Source: Rhizobium acidisoli
Lineage (GTDB): Bacteria > Pseudomonadota > Alphaproteobacteria > Rhizobiales > Rhizobiaceae
DNA: 64,000 nucleotides
Reading direction: 5' to 3'
NCBI RefSeq assembly: GCF_002531755.2
Contig: NZ_CP034998.1
Location: 2,480,001 to 2,544,000 of the forward strand
A program made the position numbers and the translations under genes. A model generated the notes under the pieces. It saw nothing but the letters and a program-made list of their open reading frames with translations. It was not told where the DNA came from and did not search any database. Shown here piece after piece: positions 1 through 8,587 of this stretch (within the stretch, counting starts at the first letter, position 1; every line of letters starts with the position of its first letter).

Positions 1-788
1 GCGTCCGGCGCCAGCAACAACCTTCCCCTCGCCATCGCCGGGCGATAGGCTTCGCCGGTGAGCAGCGCGCCATAGCCGCCAGCTTCGCAGTGGATCAGGA
101 CGCCGGCGGCGTGGTCCCAGGGTTTGAGCTCGGCGTTCAGAGAAAAGCTCATCGCGCCTGATGCCATCGCCCGGTACTCATAGGCCGAGCAGCGCCATGT
201 GGTGGTGCGGGCAAAGCGCAGCAGGGCCTGCGCATAGGCCGGCTGATCCTCGGCGGGAAACATGTGCAGCGGCACGAAGCCGTGCATCTCACCGACGGGT
301 GACGGCGGCGCGACCGCAAGACGGGTCTCTGTACCGTCCCGGGCAATGTGCCAGGCCCCTCGCCCTGGCCGGGCGGCGAGGAAATCGCCGGTCACGGGAT
401 AGTGGATCAGCCCCGCCACGGTTTCCCCGCCCGAGACGACCGCCACGATCATGCCGAAGAGCGGCAGGCCGTGGGCGAAATTCCAGGTGCCGTCGACAGG
501 ATCGATGATGACGGCGAGATCGGCATCAGCGAGCCGCGCCAGAATGGCGGGATCGACAGAAACCGCCTCTTCACCGATGGGCAGCGCTTGTGGAAAGCGC
601 GCCGAAAGCGCCTCGGCGAGCCGCCGTTCGGCGCCGAGATCGGCATCGGTCACCAGATCGTCGGGCGCGGTCTTGGTGCGGATCCCCTCGGCAGTGACGC
701 CGAGGAAGCGGGGCAGGATTTCCCCCTCCGCCGCCCGTCGCATATCCTCCATCAGCGCGCGGAGGAGCGCATCGGAAATCTCCCTCAC
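1..788 (-). CDS. Inositol monophosphatase family protein (3' end outside window)
   Basis: Probable Mg-dependent phosphatase of the inositol monophosphatase/CysQ/FBPase family. The reading frame shows the metal-site series in order: VTDADLGAE, then GEE, then DPVDGTWNF, and near the window edge WDHAAGVLIHCEAGG, which is the conserved C-terminal WDxAA...EAGG block. The last few codons lie beyond position 1. The start is taken as GTG at 788 because it overlaps the stop of the phosphodiesterase gene (GTGA), a typical translational coupling; an in-frame ATG about 11 codons later is the alternative. It is the last visible gene of the ugp-like operon, so a role in processing a phosphorylated product of imported glycerophosphodiesters (for instance glycerophosphoinositol) is inferred. 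The true substrate is not shown by sequence. Confidence 0.88.
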   Translation of the reverse strand, partial: MREISDALLRALMEDMRRAAEGEILPRFLGVTAEGIRTKTAPDDLVTDADLGAERRLAEALSARFPQALPIGEEAVSVDPAILARLADADLAVIIDPVDGTWNFAHGLPLFGMIVAVVSGGETVAGLIHYPVTGDFLAARPGRGAWHIARDGTETRLAVAPPSPVGEMHGFVPLHMFPAEDQPAYAQALLRFARTTTWRCSAYEYRAMASGAMSFSLNAELKPWDHAAGVLIHCEAGGYGALLTGEAYRPAMARGRLLLAPD

Positions 789-1615
789 CTCTGGCGCGCC
801 TCGATATAGGCCTTGAGCGCGGCCGGCTGGTCGGTCTGGATGACGCTGATGCCTGATGCCATCATCCGGCCCCAGATCGCATCCGGATCGGCAAGCGCTG
901 CTCTGTCCGTGAGGCCGCAGCAGGAGACGGGATCGAGCGAGTTGACCCAGAGCGAGATGCCGGCCTCGCGCAGGCGCTGGTGCTGGCCGGCCAGCGTCTC
1001 CAGCCGGTCGAACTTGGCTTCGCACATGAAAGGTTTTATCGAGAGGACCGTCTCGGCGGTCTGGTCGGCGCTGTCGGCCCGGAAGAAGGCCTGACCCATG
1101 AAGGGAATGCCGTCGATGCCGCTTTGCCGGGCGAGCCAGGCGAGCGCCTCCGGCGTATCGGCCCGGGCCTTGAGATCGACCTGGTCTTCCATGCCCATGT
1201 CCTTGACCTTGGCGGCGACGGTGCTCATCAATTCAAGGTGCTTGATATCGAGATCGACGAAGATGCGGCCGCGCACGGTTTCGAGCACCTGTTCCAGCGT
1301 CGGAACGGTCTCCGTCGTAAACGGCTGGTCCGGCCCGCCATCGGCCATGCGCAGCCTGAGACTGGTGATCTCGGCGATCGTCATTTCCTCGGGGATACGG
1401 TCGACGCCGGCCATCCGCTCCAGCGTATCGTCATGCAGTATGAACAGCACGCCGTCAGCGCTCTGGCGGATGTCCACTTCGACGATGTCGTAGCCGCCGG
1501 CAATCGCGTTCTCGATGGCGGCAAGGCTGTTTTCGGGAGCCTGATGCCAGGCGCCGCGATGGGCGGCGATGGCACAGGGACGCGATGGGTCGGCAATGTG
1601 GTCGATGTATTTCAT
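785..1615 (-). CDS. Glycerophosphodiester phosphodiesterase (UgpQ-like)
   Basis: A 276-residue GDPD-family TIM-barrel enzyme that would hydrolyse glycerophosphodiesters to glycerol-3-phosphate plus an alcohol. The N-terminal catalytic block is clear: AHRGAWHQAPENSLAAI (His-Arg of the active site), EVDIRQSADGVLFILHDD (Glu-x-Asp metal ligands and second His), and LDIK further on. There is no signal peptide, so it should act in the cytoplasm on imported substrate, as UgpQ does. The ATG at 1615 follows the ABC ATPase stop by 10 bp; an upstream extension of the open frame runs through the ATPase gene and is rejected. It overlaps the following phosphatase gene by 4 bp. Position inside a ugp-like ABC operon supports the assignment. 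Confidence 0.93.
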   Translation of the reverse strand: MKYIDHIADPSRPCAIAAHRGAWHQAPENSLAAIENAIAGGYDIVEVDIRQSADGVLFILHDDTLERMAGVDRIPEEMTIAEITSLRLRMADGGPDQPFTTETVPTLEQVLETVRGRIFVDLDIKHLELMSTVAAKVKDMGMEDQVDLKARADTPEALAWLARQSGIDGIPFMGQAFFRADSADQTAETVLSIKPFMCEAKFDRLETLAGQHQRLREAGISLWVNSLDPVSCCGLTDRAALADPDAIWGRMMASGISVIQTDQPAALKAYIEARQR

Positions 1616-1625
1616 GGGATTTCCT

Positions 1626-2732
1626 TCAATTCGCGCCGAATGCGCTTGGTATGGCCCTGCCGCTCGCCGGATCGAAAAGATGCAGGCGGGAGTCCGGGAA
1701 ATGGAGGGAGAGCTGGCCGTGGTCGGAAACGTCGGCGCCGAAGGGTGTGGCGATCCTGACGATGGCGCCCGCAAGCTCGGCGGCGAGCACCGCATGCGAG
1801 CCGAGATCCTCGCGGAAACGCAAAGTGGATGTGAGCTTATGTCCGTCTGCCTTGGCGTCGAGAAGGACTTCTTCCGGCCGGATACCGAGCTGATAGGCGC
1901 CGGTGAGCCGCGCCTCAGCCACCACTTGCCCGTCGGCGAGCCTGAGGACCGCGCCATCTCCGGTGACAGGCAGGATGTTCATCGGCGGCGCGCCGATGAA
2001 TTTCGCGACGAAGACCGAGGCCGGATGATGATAGATCGCCTTCGGCGTATCGAATTGCTCGATCCGGCCCTTGTTGAGGATCAGGATACGGTCGGCGAGC
2101 GTCATCGCCTCCACCTGGTCATGGGTGACGAAGACGGTGGTGGCGCCGATGCGCCGGTGGAGTTCGGCAAGCTCGACGCGCATGTCGTGTCGCAGCTGCG
2201 CATCGAGATTGGAGAGCGGCTCGTCGAACAGGAGCACGCCGGGCTCGCGCACGATGGCCCGGCCGATCGCCACGCGCTGGCGCTGGCCGCCGGAGAGTTG
2301 CCCCGGCTTGCGGGCGAGATAATCGGAAAGCCCGAGCATCTTCGCCACCGCGCCGACCCGCTCGATACGCTCCGCCTTTGCCATGCCAGATACTTTGAGG
2401 CTGTAGGCGATATTGTCGAAGACGCTCATATGCGGATAGAGCGCGTAGTTCTGGAACACCATGGCGCAGCCGCGGTGTTTCGGCTCCAGATCCTGCACCT
2501 CGCGGTCGCCGAAGGCGATCGCTCCGCCGCTGACCCGCTCGAGGCCTGCAATCATCTGCAGCAGTGTGGACTTGCCGCAGCCGGAAGGGCCGAGCACGAC
2601 GGTAAATTCGCCGGCGCCGAGTTCGACATCCATCGGCGGAATGACTGTGGTATCGGAGTCATAGGCCTTGGTGACGCCTGAAAGCGTGATGTTGGCGGCA
2701 GCGGCGCGGATGGCCATGTCGATCGCGGTCAT
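1626..2732 (-). CDS. ABC transporter ATP-binding protein, UgpC/MalK-like
   Basis: A 368-residue ATPase of the CUT1 (MalK/UgpC) class that energises the importer encoded upstream. Walker A GPSGCGKST is at residues 48-56, the Q-loop is in VFQNYALYPHMS, the signature is LSGGQRQRVAIGRA, Walker B is VLLFDEPLSNLD and the switch His is in VFVTHDQ. The C-terminal third is the MalK-type OB regulatory domain (GIRPEEV motif). ATG at 2732 is chosen because it directly follows the permease stop; a longer open frame to 3170 is antisense-like noise over the permease. The specificity is set by the co-encoded binding protein, so the ugp label is by context. Confidence 0.93.
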   Translation of the reverse strand: MTAIDMAIRAAAANITLSGVTKAYDSDTTVIPPMDVELGAGEFTVVLGPSGCGKSTLLQMIAGLERVSGGAIAFGDREVQDLEPKHRGCAMVFQNYALYPHMSVFDNIAYSLKVSGMAKAERIERVGAVAKMLGLSDYLARKPGQLSGGQRQRVAIGRAIVREPGVLLFDEPLSNLDAQLRHDMRVELAELHRRIGATTVFVTHDQVEAMTLADRILILNKGRIEQFDTPKAIYHHPASVFVAKFIGAPPMNILPVTGDGAVLRLADGQVVAEARLTGAYQLGIRPEEVLLDAKADGHKLTSTLRFREDLGSHAVLAAELAGAIVRIATPFGADVSDHGQLSLHFPDSRLHLFDPASGRAIPSAFGAN

Positions 2733-2734
2733 CA

Positions 2735-3652
2735 CTATTTCTCCGTAAGAACGAGGCCCTGGACGAGATAGCGCTGCAGCAGCGCGATCATCGCGAGCGG
2801 AATGATGGAAACGATGATGGTGGCGGCCATGATCATCGGGAAATCCGGCACCTCTCCCTCGGCATCGGGCACGAGCCGCGCCAGCCCGACGACGGCGGTC
2901 TGCATGTCCGAGGTCGAGGCGGCAACGAGGGGCCAGAGATATTGTGTCCAGCCGCTGAGGAAGGTCAGCACGAAGAGCGCGGCGAAGCTGGTGCGCGACA
3001 GCGGCAGCAGGATGTCGAGCAGGAAGCGGATCGGCCCCGCCCCGTCCATGCGCGCCGCCTTGAAGAGATCCTTCGGCAAAGTCAGGAAGAATTGGCGGAA
3101 CAGGAAGGTGCCGGTGCCGTGCGCGACGAGCGGCGCGATCAGGCCGAGATGCGTGTTCAGCACGCTCCATTCGAGCTTCACCGGCGCGCCGAAATACGCC
3201 GCGATCAGCTCGTTGAGGCCGGTGACGTCGAGCAGCGCATTCACGGGAGAAAACACGTTCGATGCCACCTGATAGGTGGTGATGACGCGGATCTCGATCG
3301 GCAGCATGATCGTCGCCAGGATCAACGCGAAGGCCGCTCCCGCCCAGCGGACACGGAAATAGACGATGGCATAGGCCGACAGAAACGACAGGATGCAGGT
3401 CGCCAGCGCATCACCGAAGGCGACCGCCAGGCTGTTCAGCATCTGGATCGGGATATGCGTTTCGGCAAAGACCCGCGCCATATTGGAAAACAGCTGGTCG
3501 CCGGGAAGCCAGGCAAGCCCGTTCCGAAGCATGAATTCATAGGATTGCGAGGCGGTCGATAGCGTCAGATAGAGCGGTCCGAGAATATAGGCGATGCCGG
3601 CGAAGAGGATGAGGCTGGCGGCGATGTTGAGCGAACGGGCGTTTTCGATCAT
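2735..3652 (-). CDS. ABC transporter permease, UgpE-like
   Basis: A 305-residue inner-membrane permease of the CUT1 family, matching UgpE/MalG in length and layout. The first membrane segment is near residues 8-30, and several more hydrophobic stretches follow. The cytoplasmic EAA loop that docks on the ATPase is visible as LFKAARMDGAGPIRFLLDILLP. The gene is packed between its partner permease (3-bp gap) and the ATPase (2-bp gap), as expected for co-translated subunits. Start ATG at 3652. Substrate is inferred from the neighbouring phosphodiesterase and binding protein, not from this sequence. Confidence 0.92.
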   Translation of the reverse strand: MIENARSLNIAASLILFAGIAYILGPLYLTLSTASQSYEFMLRNGLAWLPGDQLFSNMARVFAETHIPIQMLNSLAVAFGDALATCILSFLSAYAIVYFRVRWAGAAFALILATIMLPIEIRVITTYQVASNVFSPVNALLDVTGLNELIAAYFGAPVKLEWSVLNTHLGLIAPLVAHGTGTFLFRQFFLTLPKDLFKAARMDGAGPIRFLLDILLPLSRTSFAALFVLTFLSGWTQYLWPLVAASTSDMQTAVVGLARLVPDAEGEVPDFPMIMAATIIVSIIPLAMIALLQRYLVQGLVLTEK

Positions 3653-3655
3653 GGT

Positions 3656-4546
3656 TCACCTGTCGTAGCTGACGCGCCGGCCGAGGAAGACAAACTGGGC
3701 AGCGGTGAGGAGGACGACGAAGACCATCAGGATCGCCGTCTGGGTGGAGGCGCCGGAGAGGTCGTAGCCGGAAAAGCCATCGGTATAGATCTTGTAGACG
3801 AGCAGCGTCGTCGAGCCGCCCGGCCCGCCTTTGGTGATCGTGTCGATCAGCGCGAAGGCGGAAGTGACGCTTTCGGTGAATTCCAGCACCAGTGTCAGGA
3901 AGAGCTGCGGCATGATAAGCGGCAGCTGCACGTCGAGGATCCGTCGCCACGGCCCTGCCCCGTCCATCGCCGCCGCCTGGTGCATGCTGCGCGGGATCGA
4001 TTGCAGGCCGGCGAGCAGGATGACGAAATTGAACGGGATGCCGCCCCAGACATGCGCCGCGATCAGCGTGATGAAAGCGTCCGTGCCGTCGATGCCGGGC
4101 GCCCAGATGCCCGGAAAGATGGAATTGAGCGGCGCCAGCACGCCGGCGAAAGGATTGAAGAGGAAGGCGAAGACGACGCCGATCGAGGCGCCGGCAACCC
4201 CCTTCGGCCAGACCAGCACATTGCGCGCCGGCAGCGACATTGCGATTTTCCGGTCGGCCGCGACCGCCAGGATCAGTGGGATCGCCACCGCGAGCGTGGA
4301 GCCGGTAACCATGAAGATGATGGTGCGCCAGCCGGCCTCCCAGAATTCGGGATCGGAAAAGACCCGGATGAAATTGTCCCAGCCGACGAACATCGAGCCG
4401 CCGCCGAAGGGGCGCTCGAGGAAGAAGGACCAGTAGAAGGCCTGGAAGATCGGCGCGTAGAAGAACAGCACGATCAGCAGCATGAGCGGCGCCACCAGCA
4501 GAAGCGGCAGCCAGCGATGGCTGAAGAGCGAAGATTCCGACGTCAT
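3656..4546 (-). CDS. ABC transporter permease, UgpA-like
   Basis: A 296-residue permease, the UgpA/MalF-type partner of the next gene. It begins MTSESSLFSHRW and goes straight into a strongly hydrophobic helix (LPLLLVAPLMLLIVLFF). The EAA loop reads SMHQAAAMDGAGPWRRILDVQLP in two blocks. The ATG at 4546 gives the family's usual N-terminus; an upstream in-frame ATG at 4591 would add an unconvincing Ala-rich 15 residues. It lies 61 bp downstream of the binding-protein gene and 3 bp before the second permease. Confidence 0.92.
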   Translation of the reverse strand: MTSESSLFSHRWLPLLLVAPLMLLIVLFFYAPIFQAFYWSFFLERPFGGGSMFVGWDNFIRVFSDPEFWEAGWRTIIFMVTGSTLAVAIPLILAVAADRKIAMSLPARNVLVWPKGVAGASIGVVFAFLFNPFAGVLAPLNSIFPGIWAPGIDGTDAFITLIAAHVWGGIPFNFVILLAGLQSIPRSMHQAAAMDGAGPWRRILDVQLPLIMPQLFLTLVLEFTESVTSAFALIDTITKGGPGGSTTLLVYKIYTDGFSGYDLSGASTQTAILMVFVVLLTAAQFVFLGRRVSYDR

Positions 4547-4607
4547 GGGAAACCCTGCGTTGGGGGCTGCATGGGCGCTCCGAGCGCCCATGCAGGGGAG
4601 GTTCGGA

Positions 4608-5915
4608 TTACTGCAGCTTTACGCCCTTGTAGGTCTGCTCGAAGCGGCGCAGCAGCTCGTCGCCGCGCTTCTTGGCGTTGTCGAGCGCTGCCTGCATCGT
4701 CTGCCCGCCGGCAAAAGCCTTCTGCGTTTCTTCCATGAAGACCTGGCGGAACTGCACGTAGAAGCCGAGGCGAATGCCGCGGGTATCCGGCGTGCGCGGC
4801 TCGTTCATCGAACCGATGCCAACGGCGGCGGTGGCGTATTTCGGCGTATTCGCCTCGCCGCTCTTGGCGATCGCGTCCATCACGTCGCTGGTGACCGGCA
4901 CGTAGCCGGTGGCTGATGTGAAGGCCATCTGCTGTTCGGGTCGGCGCACGAAATCGAGAAAGGCCTTGGCGCCTTCGATTTCGCCCTTGTCGTGGCCTTT
5001 CATGATGTAGATCGAGGCGCCGCCGACGAGCGTGTTGTGGCGCTCATACCCCTTGTACATCGGCGCCATGCCGACAGTGAGCTCGTACTTGCCTTCGAAC
5101 GCCTTGGCGGAAGCCGTATAAGAACCCGAGGAATTCTCCATCATCGCGCATTCGCCGGCATTGAAGGCGGCGGTGAAATTGCCGGCCTTGGTATCGCTTG
5201 CGAGCCTGACGATGCCTTCCTTGCGCCAGTCGACCAGGTTCTGCAAATGCTTGGCGGCGAAGGTGGTGTTGAAGACATATTCGGCGTCGAGGCCGTCATA
5301 GCCATTGTGCCTGGAGGCGATCGGCAGGCCGTGACGGGCCGAGAACTGTTCGAGCACGCGCCATGTATCGCCGTCGGTGACGAAGGGGCAGGCATGACCC
5401 GATGCCTTCAGCTTGCGGGCGGCCTCGATGATCTCTTCCCAGGTCGTCGGCGTCTCGGTGACGCCGGCTTTCTGAAGCTCGGTCTTGTTGGTGTAGAAGA
5501 GCAGCGTCGAGGCATTGTAAGGCTGGGCGAAAAGCTTGCCGCCGGAGGTTTCGTAATAGGCGCGCGCCCCGGCAATATAGCTTTCCCACTTGACGTCGGG
5601 CAGCACCTCCTGGACTGGCACAACAGCGTCCGACAGCATCAGATCGAGCGTGCCGGCGTCGAAGAACTGGATGAGGACGGGATGGTTCTTGGCGCGAAAG
5701 GCTGCGATCGCCTTCTGCATCGACACCTCGTAGCTGCCCTGGCCAACGCAGGTAATGTGATGCTCGGTCTGCGCGGCATTGAATGCGCTGCATTGGGCTT
5801 GGATCGCCGTCTCGACGACACCGGTATTGCCGTACCAGAATTCGATATTGGCCGCCTGTGCGGAACATGCGCCCGCCATCAGCGCGGCCGCAGCCGCCAG
5901 AATGGAAATCTTCAT
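4608..5915 (-). CDS. ABC transporter substrate-binding protein, UgpB-like
   Basis: A 435-residue periplasmic solute-binding protein (family 1, close to the roughly 438-residue UgpB). A typical signal peptide (MKISILAAAAALMAGACSA) is followed by NIEFWYGNTG, the usual first beta strand of the mature protein. Later blocks such as MMENSSGSY and VGGASIYIMKG fit the UgpB/MalE fold. It is the first gene of the operon; the ATG at 5915 is preceded by an AGGCGAGGG-like ribosome-binding site, and the upstream extension to 6077 would place the signal peptide internally. UgpB family members bind glycerol-3-phosphate and glycerophosphocholine; the co-transcribed GDPD gene favours a glycerophosphodiester here, by inference. 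Confidence 0.92.
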   Translation of the reverse strand: MKISILAAAAALMAGACSAQAANIEFWYGNTGVVETAIQAQCSAFNAAQTEHHITCVGQGSYEVSMQKAIAAFRAKNHPVLIQFFDAGTLDLMLSDAVVPVQEVLPDVKWESYIAGARAYYETSGGKLFAQPYNASTLLFYTNKTELQKAGVTETPTTWEEIIEAARKLKASGHACPFVTDGDTWRVLEQFSARHGLPIASRHNGYDGLDAEYVFNTTFAAKHLQNLVDWRKEGIVRLASDTKAGNFTAAFNAGECAMMENSSGSYTASAKAFEGKYELTVGMAPMYKGYERHNTLVGGASIYIMKGHDKGEIEGAKAFLDFVRRPEQQMAFTSATGYVPVTSDVMDAIAKSGEANTPKYATAAVGIGSMNEPRTPDTRGIRLGFYVQFRQVFMEETQKAFAGGQTMQAALDNAKKRGDELLRRFEQTYKGVKLQ

Positions 5916-5973
5916 CTTGCCCTCGCCTGTTTGATCGGCCGGCTTCGCGCCTGGCTCGGTTGACGGCGATTTA

Positions 5974-5990
5974 TTACACATAGTGTGTAA
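5974..5990. promoter_or_regulatory. Perfect palindrome upstream of the ugp-like operon (candidate operator)
   Basis: TTACACATAGTGTGTAA is a 7-3-7 perfect inverted repeat lying 59 bp upstream of the ugpB-like start and 134 bp upstream of the divergent ROK gene. Its size and position fit a repressor operator over the ugp-like promoter. Which protein binds is inferred; the adjacent ROK regulator is the obvious candidate. Confidence 0.6.
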
Positions 5991-6076
5991 CAATTTGGTG
6001 ACGCACGCGAGGCGCTTGTGACCAGTCACGGCTGCTGCTATAGGGCGAACGATTGGAACGATCGGTAACGGCGCCA

Positions 6077-6104
6077 ATAATTACTACACGTCTCTAGTAA
6101 TTAT
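6077..6104. promoter_or_regulatory. 10-8-10 inverted repeat before the ROK gene (candidate operator)
   Basis: ATAATTACTA and its exact complement TAGTAATTAT flank an 8-bp spacer, ending 20 bp before the ROK start codon. AT-rich arms with a central spacer resemble NagC/Mlc-type ROK operators. The position over the promoter/leader suggests autoregulation. It differs in sequence from the palindrome at 5974, so the two may not bind the same protein. Confidence 0.6.
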
Positions 6105-6123
6105 CGGCGAAGGAGATGTTGGA

Positions 6124-7275
6124 ATGGCCTATTTCCCGGAACCCCTGATCGCGCCGCGCTTCCTGCGCGAAGGCGGTGGCGTCGTTTCTTCGAACGAGCG
6201 CGACATGCTGAGACTGATCTGGCGTCATCCGGGCCTCTCCCGCTCCGAAGTCACCGGCCATACCGACCTTACCCAGCAATCCGTCTACCGGATCATCGAC
6301 CAGTTGGAGGAGCGCGGCATCGTCTCCTTCGGTTCGCCGAAGCCCGGCACCGGCCGCGGCCAGCCGAGCCCGACTCTGCGCCTCGAAGGCCGCTATGCCT
6401 ATAGCTGCGGCATCTCGGTCAATACCGACGTGATCGGCATTTGCCTGATGGATATATCAGGCAAGGTGCTGGCCGAAAGTAGCATCATCCTGCGGGAGCG
6501 CTCGATGGCCCAGTCGCTCGATCTCGTGCGTGAGCACCTGGCCGAACATCAGCGAGCAAACGACCTCTCCGAGGACGCCTTTTTCGGCATCGGCTTTGCC
6601 ATTGCCGGCTTCCACGTCAGCGGCACCCGCTACAATGCGCCGCTGCCGCTGCATGAATGGTCGCTGATCGAGCTCGGGCCGCTGCTGACGGATTTCTTTG
6701 GCAAGCCGGTCTGGGTGCACAATGGCGGCAAGGCGGGAACGGTCGCCGAATCAATGTTCGGCGCCGGCCGCTACATAAGGCACTTCGCCTATTTGAGCTT
6801 CAACTACGGTTTCGGCGGCGGCCTCGTCAGCAATGGCGAGCTGCTGCACAACGGCGTCGGCAATGCCGGCGAATTCTCCGGCATATATGATGCCGAGGAG
6901 AACAAGCGCCGGCCGGCCCTGCAGTACCTGATCGAAAATCTCAACCGCAACGGTCTCGACATTCCCTCGATCAGCTACATGCGCAAACATTTCGATCCGA
7001 AATGGCCGGGCGTTGCCGAATGGGTGGACGAGGTAACGCCCGCCTACAGCCGCCTTATCAACGCCATCTGGGCCATCTTCGATCCGCAGGGCATCATTTT
7101 CGGCGGCCAGATCCCATCTGCTCTGGCGCAGATGCTCATCGACCGCACCGAAATTTTCGACCGTCCCCGCTACGGCGTGCCGCGCCCCCGCCCGAAGCTG
7201 ATCATCTCCGAAATCGCAAGCGATGCCTCGGCCATGGGCGCGGCGATCGCTCCGTTCAAATCGGCTTATTATTGA
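6124..7275 (+). CDS. ROK family transcriptional regulator
   Basis: A 383-residue repressor of the NagC/Mlc/XylR type. Residues about 20-75 form a winged helix-turn-helix (NERDMLRLIWRHPGLSRSEVT, then TQQSVYRIIDQLEERGIV), followed by the ROK sugar-kinase-like domain with the glycine-rich GFGGGLVSNGELL and HNGVGNAGEF blocks. ROK repressors normally respond to a sugar or sugar phosphate. ATG at 6124 has AAGGAG eight bases upstream. It is transcribed away from the ugp-like operon and probably controls it through the palindromes in the shared intergenic region. Confidence 0.92.
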   Translation: MAYFPEPLIAPRFLREGGGVVSSNERDMLRLIWRHPGLSRSEVTGHTDLTQQSVYRIIDQLEERGIVSFGSPKPGTGRGQPSPTLRLEGRYAYSCGISVNTDVIGICLMDISGKVLAESSIILRERSMAQSLDLVREHLAEHQRANDLSEDAFFGIGFAIAGFHVSGTRYNAPLPLHEWSLIELGPLLTDFFGKPVWVHNGGKAGTVAESMFGAGRYIRHFAYLSFNYGFGGGLVSNGELLHNGVGNAGEFSGIYDAEENKRRPALQYLIENLNRNGLDIPSISYMRKHFDPKWPGVAEWVDEVTPAYSRLINAIWAIFDPQGIIFGGQIPSALAQMLIDRTEIFDRPRYGVPRPRPKLIISEIASDASAMGAAIAPFKSAYY

Positions 7276-7316
7276 GCGTAAGCGGGCCGGCGAGCCAAGC
7301 TGTTAGCTCTCTCCGA

Positions 7317-7358
7317 CCTCATCCTGAGGTGCCCCTTAAGGGGCCTCGAAGGATGAGG
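7317..7358. repeat. RIME-like intergenic palindrome
   Basis: CCTCATCC...GGATGAGG arms enclose a GC-rich centre (GCCCCTTAAGGGGC), making an almost complete hairpin. Related copies lie at 27949-27995, 30509-30650 and 32968-33016 in this window. The form fits the RIME class of Rhizobium intergenic mosaic elements. The rest of the 265-bp gap (7276-7540) shows no gene I can support. Confidence 0.75.
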
Positions 7359-7540
7359 GCTGATCGGTGTGCCCCAGGACGGAGGAGAGGCGCAGCAACC
7401 GGCGTTAGGCGCACCTCCCACCGGACTGCAACCGCCATACGACAGCGCCGATGCGCCGCACCTCGCCGGTTCCGATTGTCACGCAACCCGGAACTGTGCG
7501 ATGACCCATCGACCACAAAAGCAACGGATAAAGGCGCGAC

Positions 7541-8563
7541 ATGAAGAAGATCGGTTTCCTCTCGTTCGGGCACTGGACGCCCTCGCCGCAATCGCAGACG
7601 CGCTCGGCGGGCGATGCGCTGCTGCAGTCGATCGACCTTGCCGTCGCAGCCGAGGAACTCGGTGCCGATGGCGCGTATTTTCGCGTGCATCATTTCGCCC
7701 GGCAGCTCGCCGCCCCCTTCCCGCTGCTATCGGCCGTCGGCGCGAGAACCAGTCGGATCGAGATCGGCACAGCCGTCATCGACATGCGCTACGAGAACCC
7801 GCTCTATATGGCCGAGGATGCGGGTGCCGCCGACCTCATCGCCGGCGGCCGGCTGCAGCTCGGCATCAGCCGCGGCTCGCCGGAACAGGTGATCGATGGC
7901 TGGCGCCATTTCGGCTATGCCCCATCGGAAGGTCAGGACGAGGCCGAGATGGCGCGGCGCCACGCCGAAGTGTTTCTTGAGGTCCTGCGCGGCGAAGGTT
8001 TTGCCAAGCCCAACCCACGGCCGATGTTTCCGAACCCGCCCGGCCTGCTGCGTCTCGAGCCGCATTCGGAAGGCCTGCGCGAGCGGATCTGGTGGGGCGC
8101 AAGCTCCAATGCCACCGCCGTCTGGGCGGCCAAGCTCGGCATGAACCTGCAGAGTTCGACGCTGAAGGATGACGAAACGGGAGAGCCGTTCCACGTCCAG
8201 CAGGCCGACCAGATCCGCGCTTACCGCGAGGCCTGGAAGGCGGCCGGCCACGCGCGCCAGCCGCGCGTTTCGGTCAGCCGCAGCATTTTCGCCCTGGTCG
8301 ACGATCGCGACCGTGCATATTTCGGCTATGGCAACGACGGGGACGACAAGATCGGTTTCATCGACGAGAAGACCCGGGCGATCTTCGGCCGCAGCTATGC
8401 CGCGGAGCCCGACATTCTGATCAAACAGCTTGCCGAAGACGAGGCGATCGCCGAGGCCGACACGCTGCTGCTCACCGTCCCCAACCAGCTCGGCGTCACC
8501 TACAACGCCCATGTCATCGAGGCAATTCTGACCCACGTCGCCCCGGCGCTTGGCTGGCGCTGA
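7541..8563 (+). CDS. LLM-class flavin-dependent oxidoreductase
   Basis: A 340-residue bacterial-luciferase-like monooxygenase that would use reduced FMN or F420. The N-terminal strand KKIGFLSFGHW, the AAEELGADGAYFRVHHF block and IEIGTAVIDMRYENPLYMAEDAG are the usual LLM-family features, and the GGRLQLGISRGSP loop fits the flavin-binding region. The organic substrate cannot be deduced. ATG at 7541 follows a weak AAAGG-type site. It stands alone, convergent with the AraC-type gene downstream. Confidence 0.88.
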   Translation: MKKIGFLSFGHWTPSPQSQTRSAGDALLQSIDLAVAAEELGADGAYFRVHHFARQLAAPFPLLSAVGARTSRIEIGTAVIDMRYENPLYMAEDAGAADLIAGGRLQLGISRGSPEQVIDGWRHFGYAPSEGQDEAEMARRHAEVFLEVLRGEGFAKPNPRPMFPNPPGLLRLEPHSEGLRERIWWGASSNATAVWAAKLGMNLQSSTLKDDETGEPFHVQQADQIRAYREAWKAAGHARQPRVSVSRSIFALVDDRDRAYFGYGNDGDDKIGFIDEKTRAIFGRSYAAEPDILIKQLAEDEAIAEADTLLLTVPNQLGVTYNAHVIEAILTHVAPALGWR

Positions 8564-8587
8564 CGCTCCGGCCAAAGCACCGGGCGC

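Noticed and set aside
1569..2681. A 370-residue plus-strand open frame across the ugpC-like gene
   Set aside because: Antisense shadow rich in Arg/Asp/His with no domain; the minus frame has all ABC motifs.
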